From contig JAIDUG010000007.1 in assembly GCA_029060305.1 (NCBI GenBank), forward strand, positions 34,718-98,717: a stretch of DNA of 64,000 nt. Direction: 5' to 3'. Every line of letters begins with the position of its first letter. The first letter of the stretch is position 1. Positions 33,826 through 43,009 of this stretch are shown here, one piece after another. Below the pieces are notes generated by a model. That model had not been told where the DNA came from. It was given only the letters and a program-made list of their open reading frames with translations, and made no database searches. The position numbers were made by a program, and so were the translations under genes. The stretch is from Ruminococcus sp. (GTDB taxonomy: Bacteria > Bacillota > Clostridia > Oscillospirales > Ruminococcaceae).

Positions 33826-35445
33826 TTATTGTCCTTTCTTGCCGAAAAGTTTAGTGAAGAATCCACGTTTTTTAGGTTTAGCCTGTTCTTTTTCTTCCTG
33901 TTCTTCCTCTTCTTCGCTGTCAACGATTTCCACAAATTTCTGTTCTTCTGTTTCCTCAACGTCTTCTATAATTTCTTCGAGTTCTTCGTCAACAACTTCT
34001 TCAGATTTTTCTTCAGGCACTTCTTCAGCAATAGCAAATCTGCTGAAAAATCTCTGTTTTCTGTTTTGCTTTTCTTCTTCCAGAGCCTTTAATTTTACGG
34101 AATCGTCTTCAGGTTCTTCCTCAGTAGTTTCTTCAACGACTATTTCTTCTGATTCCTCTTCCTCAACGATTTCTTCCACGACTATTTCTTCTGATTCTTC
34201 TTCCTCAACAGTTTCTTCCACGACTATTTCTTCTGATTCTTCTTCCTCAACGATTTCTTCAACAACTACTTCTTCTGATTCTTCTTCCTCAACGACTTCT
34301 TCAACAACTACTTCTTCTGATTCTTCTTCCTCAACGACTTCTTCAACAACTACTTCTTCTGATTCTTCTTCTTCAACAGTTTCCTTGTTACCGAACAGCT
34401 TTTCAAAGAATCCATGTTTTTTGTTATCGGATTCTTCTTCTGTTGTTTCCTTCGAAACTTCAATTTCAGTTTCTTCCTCGATAACTTCTTCATATTCCTG
34501 TTTAACTTCTTCAACCGGTGCGGTTTCTTCAACTTCCGTACTGCTGAAAAGTGCTGTAACAAAGTCCCTGCTGTTGAAAGGCTGTAAATCGTCTATTTTT
34601 TCGCCGACACCAATAAGTTTCACCGGTATACCGAGTTCGTTTTTAATGGAAATGACTATGCCACCTTTTGCAGTACCGTCCAGTTTTGTGAGAACTATTC
34701 CCGAAATGGGAGCGGTTTCACTGAAAAGTTTAGCCTGACTTACTGCATTCTGACCGGTTGTTGCATCGAGAACAAGAAGTACCTCTCTTGAGCTGTCGGG
34801 AGCTTTTTTGTCAATAATACGGTTGATTTTCGCAAGCTCTGCCATAAGATTCTTTTTATTATGAAGTCTTCCTGCGGTATCAATTATAACAACGTCGCAA
34901 TCCCTTGCCTGAGCCGCATCAAGAGCATCATAAACAACTGCACCAGGGTCTGAACCCTCTTCATGTTTCACGATTTCAACGCCTGCACGGTCAGTCCATA
35001 CTTGCAACTGGTCTATCGCTGCCGCACGGAACGTATCAGCAGCCGCAACAAGCACCTTTTTCTTCTCCTTTTTAAACTGATGACACATTTTGCCGATAGT
35101 AGTAGTTTTACCTGCACCGTTGACACCGATAACCATTATAACCGCCGGTGAAACCGTCAAATCAAGTCCGGTATCATCGCCCATAATTTCGCCGATTATT
35201 TCCTGAATGAGTTCCATAATCATTTTAGGGTCAGTAATTCCACGTTCCTTGATTTTCTTACGCAGACGGTCACAAATTTCCTCAGACGTTTCCACACCTA
35301 TATCACTCATAATCATAGTTTCTTCAAGTTCTTCAAAAAGTTCCTCGTCTATGACGGTGAAAGAGTTAAGTATTTTCTGTAATCTTCCCAGAAAAAAATC
35401 CTTGGTTTTTCTGAGACCCTCTGCAATTTTCTGAATAATTCCCAT
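33826..35445 (-). CDS. ftsY: Signal recognition particle receptor FtsY with C-terminal acidic repeat tail
   Basis: A 539-aa protein. The NG GTPase domain is complete in residues 1-~310: [13 protein letters not shown] (P loop), [35 protein letters not shown] and [12 protein letters not shown]. FtsY docks SRP-ribosome complexes at the membrane. Unusually, the acidic domain is C-terminal: about 225 residues with six 15-residue [18 protein letters not shown] units, interrupted and ended by basic-aromatic motifs [23 protein letters not shown] and [13 protein letters not shown]. The last resembles the membrane-targeting N terminus of E. coli FtsY (KKRGFFSWLG). RBS GGAGG. Confidence 0.94.
   Translation of the reverse strand: MGIIQKIAEGLRKTKDFFLGRLQKILNSFTVIDEELFEELEETMIMSDIGVETSEEICDRLRKKIKERGITDPKMIMELIQEIIGEIMGDDTGLDLTVSPAVIMVIGVNGAGKTTTIGKMCHQFKKEKKKVLVAAADTFRAAAIDQLQVWTDRAGVEIVKHEEGSDPGAVVYDALDAAQARDCDVVIIDTAGRLHNKKNLMAELAKINRIIDKKAPDSSREVLLVLDATTGQNAVSQAKLFSETAPISGIVLTKLDGTAKGGIVISIKNELGIPVKLIGVGEKIDDLQPFNSRDFVTALFSSTEVEETAPVEEVKQEYEEVIEEETEIEVSKETTEEESDNKKHGFFEKLFGNKETVEEEESEEVVVEEVVEEEESEEVVVEEVVEEEESEEVVVEEIVEEEESEEIVVEETVEEEESEEIVVEEIVEEEESEEIVVEETTEEEPEDDSVKLKALEEEKQNRKQRFFSRFAIAEEVPEEKSEEVVDEELEEIIEDVEETEEQKFVEIVDSEEEEEQEEKEQAKPKKRGFFTKLFGKKGQ
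34105..34380 (-). repeat. Tandem 45-bp coding repeat in ftsY
   Basis: About six in-frame copies of a 45-bp unit encode the acidic 15-mers ([14 protein letters not shown] and EEIV/EETV variants). The units are similar enough at DNA level to allow slippage. Confidence 0.8.
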
Positions 35446-35466
35446 TGTATTCCTCCGATACTTTAG

Positions 35467-38400
35467 TTATTGTATGTCGGCTGTATCCCCCTGAAAGTCC
35501 ACCTGTTCCATTTTAAGAAGTTTTGAAATACCGTCTTCCTGCATTGTGACACCGTAAAGTACGTTGGCTTCTTCCATAGCACTTCTCCGGTGAGTAACAA
35601 GTACAAACTGCGTTGTATCAGTAAACTTCCGGAGATACTGAGCGTATTTTCGGACGTTCACCTCATCAAGAGCGGCATCAATCTCGTCCAGTATACAGAA
35701 CGGAGCAGGTCGCAGTCTGAGAATCGCAAAATATATCGCAATCGCTACGAAAGACTGTTCACCACCAGAAAGCGATATGAGATTTTTGATAACTTTCCCT
35801 GGCGGAGCGACGACTATTTCAATCCCTGAAGTGAGAACGTTTTCGGGGTCAGTGAGAACAAGTTCAGCCTTACCGCCACCGAAAAGCTCCGTAAAGATTT
35901 CCTTGAAATTCTCGTTTATTATTCCGAAACTTTCTGTAAAAATACGTTTCATTTCGCTGGTAAGTCCCGAAATAATCTTTTCAAGTTCAGCCTTTGAGTT
36001 CTGAATATCCGCAATCTGTTCTGACATAAAAGTATAACGTTCTGAGACTTCCCTGTACTCATCTATTGCGTCAACGTTTACACTTCCGAGAGATTTTATT
36101 CCGGACTTTATTTCCGCAAGTTTCTGCTGTGCTTTGAATATATCGTCAATTTTTTCAGCCATTCCGATAGCTTCAGAACGTGTAAGTTCGTAAACTTCAA
36201 GGAGTTGTCTTATAATATTGTCGGAATCACGACTGATATTTCCACGCCGTTCTTCAAGTCTCGTGATTTCCGCTAAAAAACGTTCCTTTGCAGTATTTGT
36301 CTGTCTGAGACCTTTCTGCAACTCATTTACAAGTTTGTTCTGTTCGGTGTGGACCGACTGATACTGTTTTATCTGATTAAGATAAGTCCCAGTGTTGTCG
36401 CTGAAATCTGCAAGTTTTTCACGGATATTATTTATTTCCGACTTCTTTTCAAGTACGGACTGTTTCAGGCTTTCGATATTACGGAGAAGAATTTCTTTAT
36501 TTTCCGCAAGTCCGTCAAGATTTTTTTCAGTCCGTGAAAAGTCATCATTTTCTGCCTGAATATCCTTTGAAATTTCTGTCTGCCTTATTCTGAGTGCGGA
36601 AAGTTTTCCGGAAAGTTCAGTCATAATCCGGCTAAGATTTTCCCTGACTGCCTGCTCCCTCGTCAGTTCATTTTCGGCTACTGAAATCTTCTCAGTAAGT
36701 TCAGCAAGCAGACAGTTATATTTTTTGATTTCCTCATTCGCAGAAAATATTTTATTCTCCGCATCTTCAATCAGCTTTATCGTATTGCCCGACTGTGCCG
36801 TCATCTGTTCGGAAAGAGTTTTCAGACCGGAAACTTCTGCCGTCAGCCTTACAATTTCGTTTCTGCACGATACAAGCAAAGATTTTATATTTTCATTTTC
36901 AACCGCCAGATTTTCCGTCTCTGCACGCAGGATTTCAGTTTTTTCAGCCAGTGAGGCACGTTCCTCAGTAAACTTTTTTATGTCGCTTTCAAGTGAATTT
37001 ATCTCATTTTTTCGGGTAATTATACCGCTGATTTTCTGTACAGACCCACCAGTGAACGAACCGCTCGAATTAATGACCTGACCGTCTGTTGTGACTATCC
37101 TGAAACGATAACCGTATTTTTTGGCGATTTCCGTTGCGGAATCTATATTTTCCGCAATAACGGTACGTCCCAGAAGCGATGACAAAATATCCGAAAATTT
37201 CTTGTCACAAACCGTTATTTTGTCCGCAACAGCTATGAATCCTCTGCATTTTTCGAGACCCTGTTCGTTAAGTTCACGACCTTTTATGCAAGTTACCGGC
37301 AAAAAAGTGGCACGTCCTGCACGTTTATTTTTCAGAAAACTAATGCACTGTTTTGCGGTATCCTCATTTTCCACAATAATATTCTGCATTGCACCGCCTA
37401 AAACTGTTTCTATAGCAACAGCGTATTTCTGGTCAACGCTGATATTCTGTGCAACAGTTCCGCAAACGCCTTTCAGATTACCACGCATAACCGCCTTGAC
37501 ACTACCGGTAAAGCCTTCCATATTATTTTCCAAATCGTGCAGAATCCGACTTCTTTGTTGTCTGTCTTTCAGTTCATATCCGATTCTTTCAAGGTCTTTC
37601 GCAGATTTTCTGTAATCTTCCTTTTTTATGTCAAGCAGTTTTTTACTTTCCGAAAGTTGCTTTTCAAGTCCGTCTGATTGTGTGCGGACTCTTTCAAGTT
37701 CAGTTTCTGACCCCCGAATTTTTTCAGCATATCCGATAATTTTCCCCTCGTACTCCTGACTGTTTTCACGGAGTTCAGAAAGTCGTTTTGTTTCTTCTGC
37801 TATAATCTTTTCCGCTGTAGAAATCCTGAAATTATACTCACTCTGTTTTATATGGAGACCGTTTATATATTCTGAATATTTTTCTGAATTTTCTGTTATA
37901 CGTAAATTTTCCTGTTCTGTCTGTCTGAATTTTTCCTCAGTAGCAGAAATCGTCTCCTTTATTTCAGACCGTTTTTTTTCGAGTAACTCAATATTTTTCA
38001 GTATATTTTTACGCTGTTCATTAAGTAACCGCTTTTTATTTTCGTTCTCTGAAATTTCCCTTTCCGCTGAAATTACCGCATTTTCAGAATGCTTTATATC
38101 GTTTTCAAGTACGGCTATTCCGGATTTCATTTCCGAGGAAGTCTGTTCTTCTTCAATCATTTTCCGTCGGATTTCGTCGGAACGTATTGTACATTCCTGC
38201 ATTTTTCTGTAACCGTTTTCAAGTTTCTGCTCCTGCTGACGAATATCATTTTCTATATTTTCGTACTCTGTCCGACTTACAAGAATTTTTTCCTCAAGCT
38301 GTTCAAGAGATTTTTTCATATCGTCAAGCCTGTTTACCCATACAGAAATTTCAAGTTTCTTCTTTTCCTCAGCAAGCAAAAGGAATTTTTCAGCTTTTTT

Positions 38401-39027
38401 TGACTGTACCCTCAAAGGTTCAATTCTGCTTTCGAGTTCCGCAAGAATATCCGTCAGTCTGAAAAGATTTTCCTGTGCAGAAGTCAGTTTTTTTTCCGCT
38501 TCAATTTTTCTGTAACGGAATTTGGAAATACCCGAGGCTTCCTCAAAAATATCACGTCTTTCATTGCTTTTCGCACTGACAATTTCAGAAATACGCCCCT
38601 GTCCGATAATGGAATAACCGTCACGTCCGAGACCCGTATCCATAAAAAGCTCGTTTACATCTTTGAGACGGACGTGCTTTCCGTTTATACTGTACTCACT
38701 TTCACCACTACGGTACAGTTTTCTAGTGACTGCTACTTCCTCGCCCATTTCCGCAAGTGTTCCGTCGGAATTGTCGATATTCAGCGTGACGGAAGCAAAT
38801 CCCATAGGTTTGCGTGAAACAGTACCCGAAAAAATAACATCTTCCATTCTGCTTCCTCTGAGAGTTTTTGTAGACTGTTCGCCGAGAACCCAGCGGACTG
38901 AATCGCCGATATTACTTTTTCCGCTTCCGTTAGGACCTACAACTGCCGTCAGCCCTTTATCAAAAGTAAGGCTTATTTTGTCAGGAAAAGATTTAAAACC
39001 ATGTATTTCAAGCGATTTAAGGTACAA
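35467..39027 (-). CDS. smc: Chromosome segregation protein SMC
   Basis: An 1186-aa condensin subunit. N-terminal Walker A GPNGSGKSNIGDSVRWVLGEQ, two long coiled coils (about 170-500 and 670-1000), a hinge with EGFTGSVKAVM ... FTGGSVQ, and C-terminal signature LSGGEQSFVAIAIYFAILR with Walker B PFCILDEIDAALDE. It loads near the origin with ScpAB to compact DNA. The ftsY-smc-rnc cluster is typical of Firmicutes. Full length. Confidence 0.97.
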   Translation of the reverse strand: MYLKSLEIHGFKSFPDKISLTFDKGLTAVVGPNGSGKSNIGDSVRWVLGEQSTKTLRGSRMEDVIFSGTVSRKPMGFASVTLNIDNSDGTLAEMGEEVAVTRKLYRSGESEYSINGKHVRLKDVNELFMDTGLGRDGYSIIGQGRISEIVSAKSNERRDIFEEASGISKFRYRKIEAEKKLTSAQENLFRLTDILAELESRIEPLRVQSKKAEKFLLLAEEKKKLEISVWVNRLDDMKKSLEQLEEKILVSRTEYENIENDIRQQEQKLENGYRKMQECTIRSDEIRRKMIEEEQTSSEMKSGIAVLENDIKHSENAVISAEREISENENKKRLLNEQRKNILKNIELLEKKRSEIKETISATEEKFRQTEQENLRITENSEKYSEYINGLHIKQSEYNFRISTAEKIIAEETKRLSELRENSQEYEGKIIGYAEKIRGSETELERVRTQSDGLEKQLSESKKLLDIKKEDYRKSAKDLERIGYELKDRQQRSRILHDLENNMEGFTGSVKAVMRGNLKGVCGTVAQNISVDQKYAVAIETVLGGAMQNIIVENEDTAKQCISFLKNKRAGRATFLPVTCIKGRELNEQGLEKCRGFIAVADKITVCDKKFSDILSSLLGRTVIAENIDSATEIAKKYGYRFRIVTTDGQVINSSGSFTGGSVQKISGIITRKNEINSLESDIKKFTEERASLAEKTEILRAETENLAVENENIKSLLVSCRNEIVRLTAEVSGLKTLSEQMTAQSGNTIKLIEDAENKIFSANEEIKKYNCLLAELTEKISVAENELTREQAVRENLSRIMTELSGKLSALRIRQTEISKDIQAENDDFSRTEKNLDGLAENKEILLRNIESLKQSVLEKKSEINNIREKLADFSDNTGTYLNQIKQYQSVHTEQNKLVNELQKGLRQTNTAKERFLAEITRLEERRGNISRDSDNIIRQLLEVYELTRSEAIGMAEKIDDIFKAQQKLAEIKSGIKSLGSVNVDAIDEYREVSERYTFMSEQIADIQNSKAELEKIISGLTSEMKRIFTESFGIINENFKEIFTELFGGGKAELVLTDPENVLTSGIEIVVAPPGKVIKNLISLSGGEQSFVAIAIYFAILRLRPAPFCILDEIDAALDEVNVRKYAQYLRKFTDTTQFVLVTHRRSAMEEANVLYGVTMQEDGISKLLKMEQVDFQGDTADIQ

Positions 39028-40018
39028 ACTGTTTCACCTCCACAACCTCATAGACCGGAATATTGCTGTCCCCTGTAAATTTTATTTCCATACCATATTC
39101 CCTGAAAAATTCAATATTTGACTTTCCGTGACCAAGTGCTTTACTTATGCACCTGTCGTTGATTCTGAAAACGTACCGACCGGATTTATTTTCGGTTATT
39201 TCTGATATTTTCCGACGGTATATACGGCTTTCGCAAAGTTCACGGAATGCAGGGTGATAAAATCCGCCGACCATATCGTTTTCCACAAATTCGCTTGCAT
39301 GAAGTCCGCATTTTATCACTTTGATTCCAACACTTTCAAAACGCACAATCGCATCAGAACATATTTCAATAACAGTATCCATTTCAAATGGTCTGTACTC
39401 ACCTGTTTCAAGAAGTTCCGCAAGACGTGTATTTCTGAGAATAACAACCGGATAAATTCTGACTGTATCAGGACGTATTTCAAGAATTTTCTGAATTGTT
39501 TCAGATTCATTTTTTTCAGTACTTCCGTAAAGTCCGACCATCATCTGTAAACCGAGTTCAAAACCATAATCACGTATCAGACAGCTTGCACGGAAAACAT
39601 CTTCCGCTGTATGTCCCCTGTCGTTGAAACGGAGAACATTGTCATTCATTGATTGTGCACCAAGTTCAATAGAAGTAACGCCGTAATTTTTAAGTATTTC
39701 AAGGACTTCACTGTCTATGCAGTCGGGACGTGTGGAAATCCTTATACCGTGAAATTTTCCGTCACCGACAAACTGCACAGCCGTTTCAAGCAACTGCAAC
39801 ATATATTCACGTGGAATTGCGGTGAAACTTCCGCCGAAAAAAGCTATTTCAGTATTTTCCGGAGAACGTATTTCAGAAAAGGCTTTTTCGCATATCTGAA
39901 AGACTTCCTCAGCAGTCGGGGATTTTTCCGCACCGCTTATTGTGTGCTGATTGCAGAAACTGCATTTATTCGGACAGCCTTTATGTGGTATGAAAATTGA
40001 AATATTACTATGCTTCAT
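39017..40018 (-). CDS. Elp3-like radical SAM protein
   Basis: A 333-aa radical SAM protein with CPNKCSFC (CxxxCxxC cluster motif), AFFGGSFTAIPREYM, RISTRPDCID and GAQSMNDNVL, all typical of the small Elp3-related family found between rnc and smc in Clostridia. The C-terminal acetyltransferase domain of true Elp3 is absent. Probably a tRNA- or metabolite-modifying enzyme; function unknown. Overlaps both rnc and smc by about 11 bp. Confidence 0.88.
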   Translation of the reverse strand: MKHSNISIFIPHKGCPNKCSFCNQHTISGAEKSPTAEEVFQICEKAFSEIRSPENTEIAFFGGSFTAIPREYMLQLLETAVQFVGDGKFHGIRISTRPDCIDSEVLEILKNYGVTSIELGAQSMNDNVLRFNDRGHTAEDVFRASCLIRDYGFELGLQMMVGLYGSTEKNESETIQKILEIRPDTVRIYPVVILRNTRLAELLETGEYRPFEMDTVIEICSDAIVRFESVGIKVIKCGLHASEFVENDMVGGFYHPAFRELCESRIYRRKISEITENKSGRYVFRINDRCISKALGHGKSNIEFFREYGMEIKFTGDSNIPVYEVVEVKQFVP

Positions 40019-40694
40019 AACCCATAAGCTCTAACGCTTCTTTGGCGGCAAGCTGTTCAGCTTCCTTTTTGCTTCTGCCCTTGCCCTTGCCGATTACCTG
40101 AGAATTGAGACGTACTTCTACAACAAATCGCTTGTTGTGGTCAGGACCTTCCTCGCCTATTAGAACATATTCAACCTTTTCTTCCGGATTTTTCTGCACT
40201 ATTTCCTGCAAAACGGTCTTGAAATCGCTGAAAGCGGGTTTCTGAGGGTGCTGAACGTCCTCCGGCATAAAACGGAGAATATGTTTTGAAGCCGGTTCAA
40301 TTCCTCCGTCAAGGTAAACAGCAGCTATTACAGCCTCAAAAGCATCGGCAAGTATCGACGGTCTTTCACGACCACCGGTGTTTTCCTCACCTCTTCCAAG
40401 AAAAAGGAAGTCACCTAAATGTATCTGTTTTGCAAAGACGTGAAGCGACTTTTCACACACAAGTGAAGCACGTACTCTTGTCAGCTCGCCCTCTGCAACG
40501 TTGAGATTTTTATACAGATAGTCAGAAACAACTATTGAAAGCACGCTGTCGCCCAGAAATTCAAGACGTTCATTACAGCTTGCCGGATTTTTTCTTTCGT
40601 TGGCATATGAAGAATGTGTAAGAGCCTGATTTATGAGTTTCTTGTTCCTGAACGTATAACCGATTATTTTCTCAAATTTTTCAATTCTGTCCAC
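40008..40694 (-). CDS. rnc: Ribonuclease III
   Basis: About 228 aa. GTG 40694 is chosen: AAAGGAG lies 10 nt upstream and overlaps the plsX stop. Signature NERLEFLGDSVLSIVVSDYLY plus ADAFEAVIAAVYLDGG gives the catalytic acidic residues; a C-terminal dsRNA-binding domain (VEYVLIGEEGPDHNKRFVVE, KEAEQLAAKEAL) follows. Processes rRNA and cuts long double-stranded RNA. Confidence 0.96.
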   Translation of the reverse strand: MDRIEKFEKIIGYTFRNKKLINQALTHSSYANERKNPASCNERLEFLGDSVLSIVVSDYLYKNLNVAEGELTRVRASLVCEKSLHVFAKQIHLGDFLFLGRGEENTGGRERPSILADAFEAVIAAVYLDGGIEPASKHILRFMPEDVQHPQKPAFSDFKTVLQEIVQKNPEEKVEYVLIGEEGPDHNKRFVVEVRLNSQVIGKGKGRSKKEAEQLAAKEALELMGYEA

Positions 40695-40701
40695 TTTTTT
40701 C

Positions 40702-41703
40702 TCACTCCTTTGAAACTTTTGTAACCTGTTCTGCATACTTTTCTATTACACCGGAAACGTCTGTTTCAACGCATTTTTTTGCCTGTCTTACCGCATTGAA
40801 AAAAGCAGTACCGTCAGAACTTCCGTGAGCCTTGATAACAGGTTTTCTTATACCAAGAATAACTGAACCGCCGACCTCCTTGTAATCCATCTGCTTACGG
40901 AATTTCTTGATTTTTCCGAGTGAAAAAACTGCACCGATTTTACCTGTACCGGAAAAAATCCACTTCATTTTTTTTGCGAAAAAAGCACCCATTCCCTCAT
41001 AAAGTTTGAGGGCGATATTTCCCGTAAAACCGTCAGTTACAACGACCTGTACTTCACCTTTCGGCATATCACGTGCTTCAATGTTTCCGGTAAAATTAAG
41101 ACCTGATTTTTCAAGAAGTTTGTAAGATTCTATTTCAAGTTCACGACCTTTTGTTTCCTCAGCACCTATGTTAAGTAACGCCACTTTAGGTTTCCTGATA
41201 CCCATGACCTTTTCCATATAGGCACTGCCCATTATTCCAAACTGAACAAGCATATCCGGACGACATTCGCTGTTTGCACCGGCATCAAGCAATACGAAAC
41301 TGCCCTTGTCAGCAGGCAAAACCGGAGCAGGTGCAATACGTTTGATACCTTTGATTCTCTTTACAATGAAAGTCGCACCCATTATCAAAGCACCGGTACT
41401 TCCTGCCGAAACAAATGCGTCACCTTTTCCGTCAGCAAGAAGCTGAAGTCCTATAGCCATAGAAGTATTTTTACCTGACTTTATGATTTCCTTAGGTTCT
41501 TCGTGAATATCGAAAACATCAGCAGTATGTACTATTTCCACTCCGTCAAGACTTATTTCGTTTTTCTTCGCACATGAACGGATTTTCTTTTCATTTCCGG
41601 TGAGTATTATATTAACTCCGAGTTCAGTGACTGCCATTTCACAGCCTTTTAGAACCTCAAGCGGTGCATTATCTCCTCCGAATGCGTCAACTATTATTTT
41701 CAT
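40702..41703 (-). CDS. plsX: Phosphate acyltransferase PlsX
   Basis: About 333 aa; ATG 41703 follows GGAAAGGA. Makes acyl-phosphate from acyl-ACP for phospholipid synthesis. Motifs: IIVDAFGGDNAP, DAFVSAGSTGALIMGA, LDAGANSECRP, GAEETKGRELE, ARDMPKGEVQVVVTDGFTGN, and SDGTAFFNAVRQA. No fabD or acpP follows; rnc comes next. Confidence 0.95.
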   Translation of the reverse strand: MKIIVDAFGGDNAPLEVLKGCEMAVTELGVNIILTGNEKKIRSCAKKNEISLDGVEIVHTADVFDIHEEPKEIIKSGKNTSMAIGLQLLADGKGDAFVSAGSTGALIMGATFIVKRIKGIKRIAPAPVLPADKGSFVLLDAGANSECRPDMLVQFGIMGSAYMEKVMGIRKPKVALLNIGAEETKGRELEIESYKLLEKSGLNFTGNIEARDMPKGEVQVVVTDGFTGNIALKLYEGMGAFFAKKMKWIFSGTGKIGAVFSLGKIKKFRKQMDYKEVGGSVILGIRKPVIKAHGSSDGTAFFNAVRQAKKCVETDVSGVIEKYAEQVTKVSKE

Positions 41704-43009
41704 AGGCAATCCTTTCCAGTTCGTTTTTAAGCGAATTTACAGCACGCTCCGCATAAACGCCGTACTTTTTCTTTTTGTCCTTTATCCTCACACTGATGTC
41801 AGGAAGTATTCCCATATTCGCACCCATAGGCTGAAATTTTCCGTCATTATAAGGGTCGCTGATATAAGCCGTCAACGCACCTGTCATTGTATCGTGCGGA
41901 AGTCTCAGCGGTTGAAGATTCTTTATTCTTCTTGCAACGGAAATTCCTGCAACCAGTCCACTCATAGCGGATTCCATATAACCCTCAACGCCTGTTATCT
42001 GTCCTGCAAAATATATATCGGGATTCTTCTTCATTGAAAAATCAGAATTAAGAAGTTCCGGACTGTTTATGAAAGTGTTTCTGTGCATTACGCCGTAACG
42101 CATAAACTCAGCGTTTTCAAGACCTGTTATCATTGAAAAAACTCTTTTCTGTTCGCCGAATTTCAGATTAGTCTGAAAACCCACAAGATTGAATAATGTA
42201 CCCTCACGGTTTTCACGTCGCAACTGTACTACAGCATATGGACGTTTTCCTGTTCTTATGTCGGTGATTCCTACAGGTTTCAGCGGTCCGAAACGCATTG
42301 TATCAACGCCCCTTGAGGCAAGCACTTCAATAGGCATACAACCCTCGTATACACTGAAAGGGTGTGTTTCAAAGTCTTTAAGCTGTACCTTTTCCGCTGA
42401 AACAAGTGCCTCGTAAAATGCCAGATATTCTTCCTTATTCATAGGACAGTTTATATAATCAGCATCTCCCCTGTCGTAACGTGAAGCATAGAAAACTTTT
42501 GTCATATTGAGACTTTCAACTGTAACTATAGGTGCAACCGCATCATAGAAACTTAGTCCGTCACCGCAGAGAGATTTTATATTTTCCGCCATAGCTCCGG
42601 AAGTCAGCGGACCTGTTGCAATTATTGTGATTCCGTCGGGAATTTCCGTCATCTCAGCGTTTATTACTTCTATAAAAGGGTGATTTTTGATTTTTTCCGT
42701 AACGCTGTCAGAAAATTTTTCCCTGTCTACCGCCAATGCTCCGCCTGCCTCAACGGAATTTTCCTTTGCACACGGCACTGTCAGTGAGCCTAAAAGTTCC
42801 ATTTCGTATTTTAAAAGACCGCCTGCTGATTCCAGACGTGATGCCTTAAGCGAATTTGAACACACGAGTTCCGCAAAACCACTATATTTATGTGCAGGAG
42901 AATATTTTTCGGGTTTCATTTCGTACAGACGGACGTTTATTTTGTTTTGTGCAAGAATCCAAGATGCTTCACAACCTGCCAGTCCTGCACCAATTACATT
43001 TACTGTCAT
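41687..43009 (-). CDS. trmFO: Methylenetetrahydrofolate-tRNA-(uracil-5-)-methyltransferase
   Basis: A 440-aa FAD/folate enzyme making ribothymidine 54 in tRNA. N-terminal Rossmann VNVIGAGLAGCEASWILA, the HKYSGFAELVCSNSLK segment with conserved Cys, GLVAGISVAR, and the C-terminal QPMGANMGILPD. Overlaps topA by 4 bp; topA-trmFO is a classic Firmicutes pair. Confidence 0.97.
   Translation of the reverse strand: MTVNVIGAGLAGCEASWILAQNKINVRLYEMKPEKYSPAHKYSGFAELVCSNSLKASRLESAGGLLKYEMELLGSLTVPCAKENSVEAGGALAVDREKFSDSVTEKIKNHPFIEVINAEMTEIPDGITIIATGPLTSGAMAENIKSLCGDGLSFYDAVAPIVTVESLNMTKVFYASRYDRGDADYINCPMNKEEYLAFYEALVSAEKVQLKDFETHPFSVYEGCMPIEVLASRGVDTMRFGPLKPVGITDIRTGKRPYAVVQLRRENREGTLFNLVGFQTNLKFGEQKRVFSMITGLENAEFMRYGVMHRNTFINSPELLNSDFSMKKNPDIYFAGQITGVEGYMESAMSGLVAGISVARRIKNLQPLRLPHDTMTGALTAYISDPYNDGKFQPMGANMGILPDISVRIKDKKKKYGVYAERAVNSLKNELERIAYENNS

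Noticed and set aside
33839..34738. Long plus-strand Ser-rich ORF opposite ftsY
   Set aside because: It is the complement of the Glu/Val repeat of ftsY; pure low complexity, no ribosome site.
37121..37615. 164-aa plus-strand ORF opposite smc (and several similar ones)
   Set aside because: Antisense shadow of a full-length conserved gene, no ribosome site.
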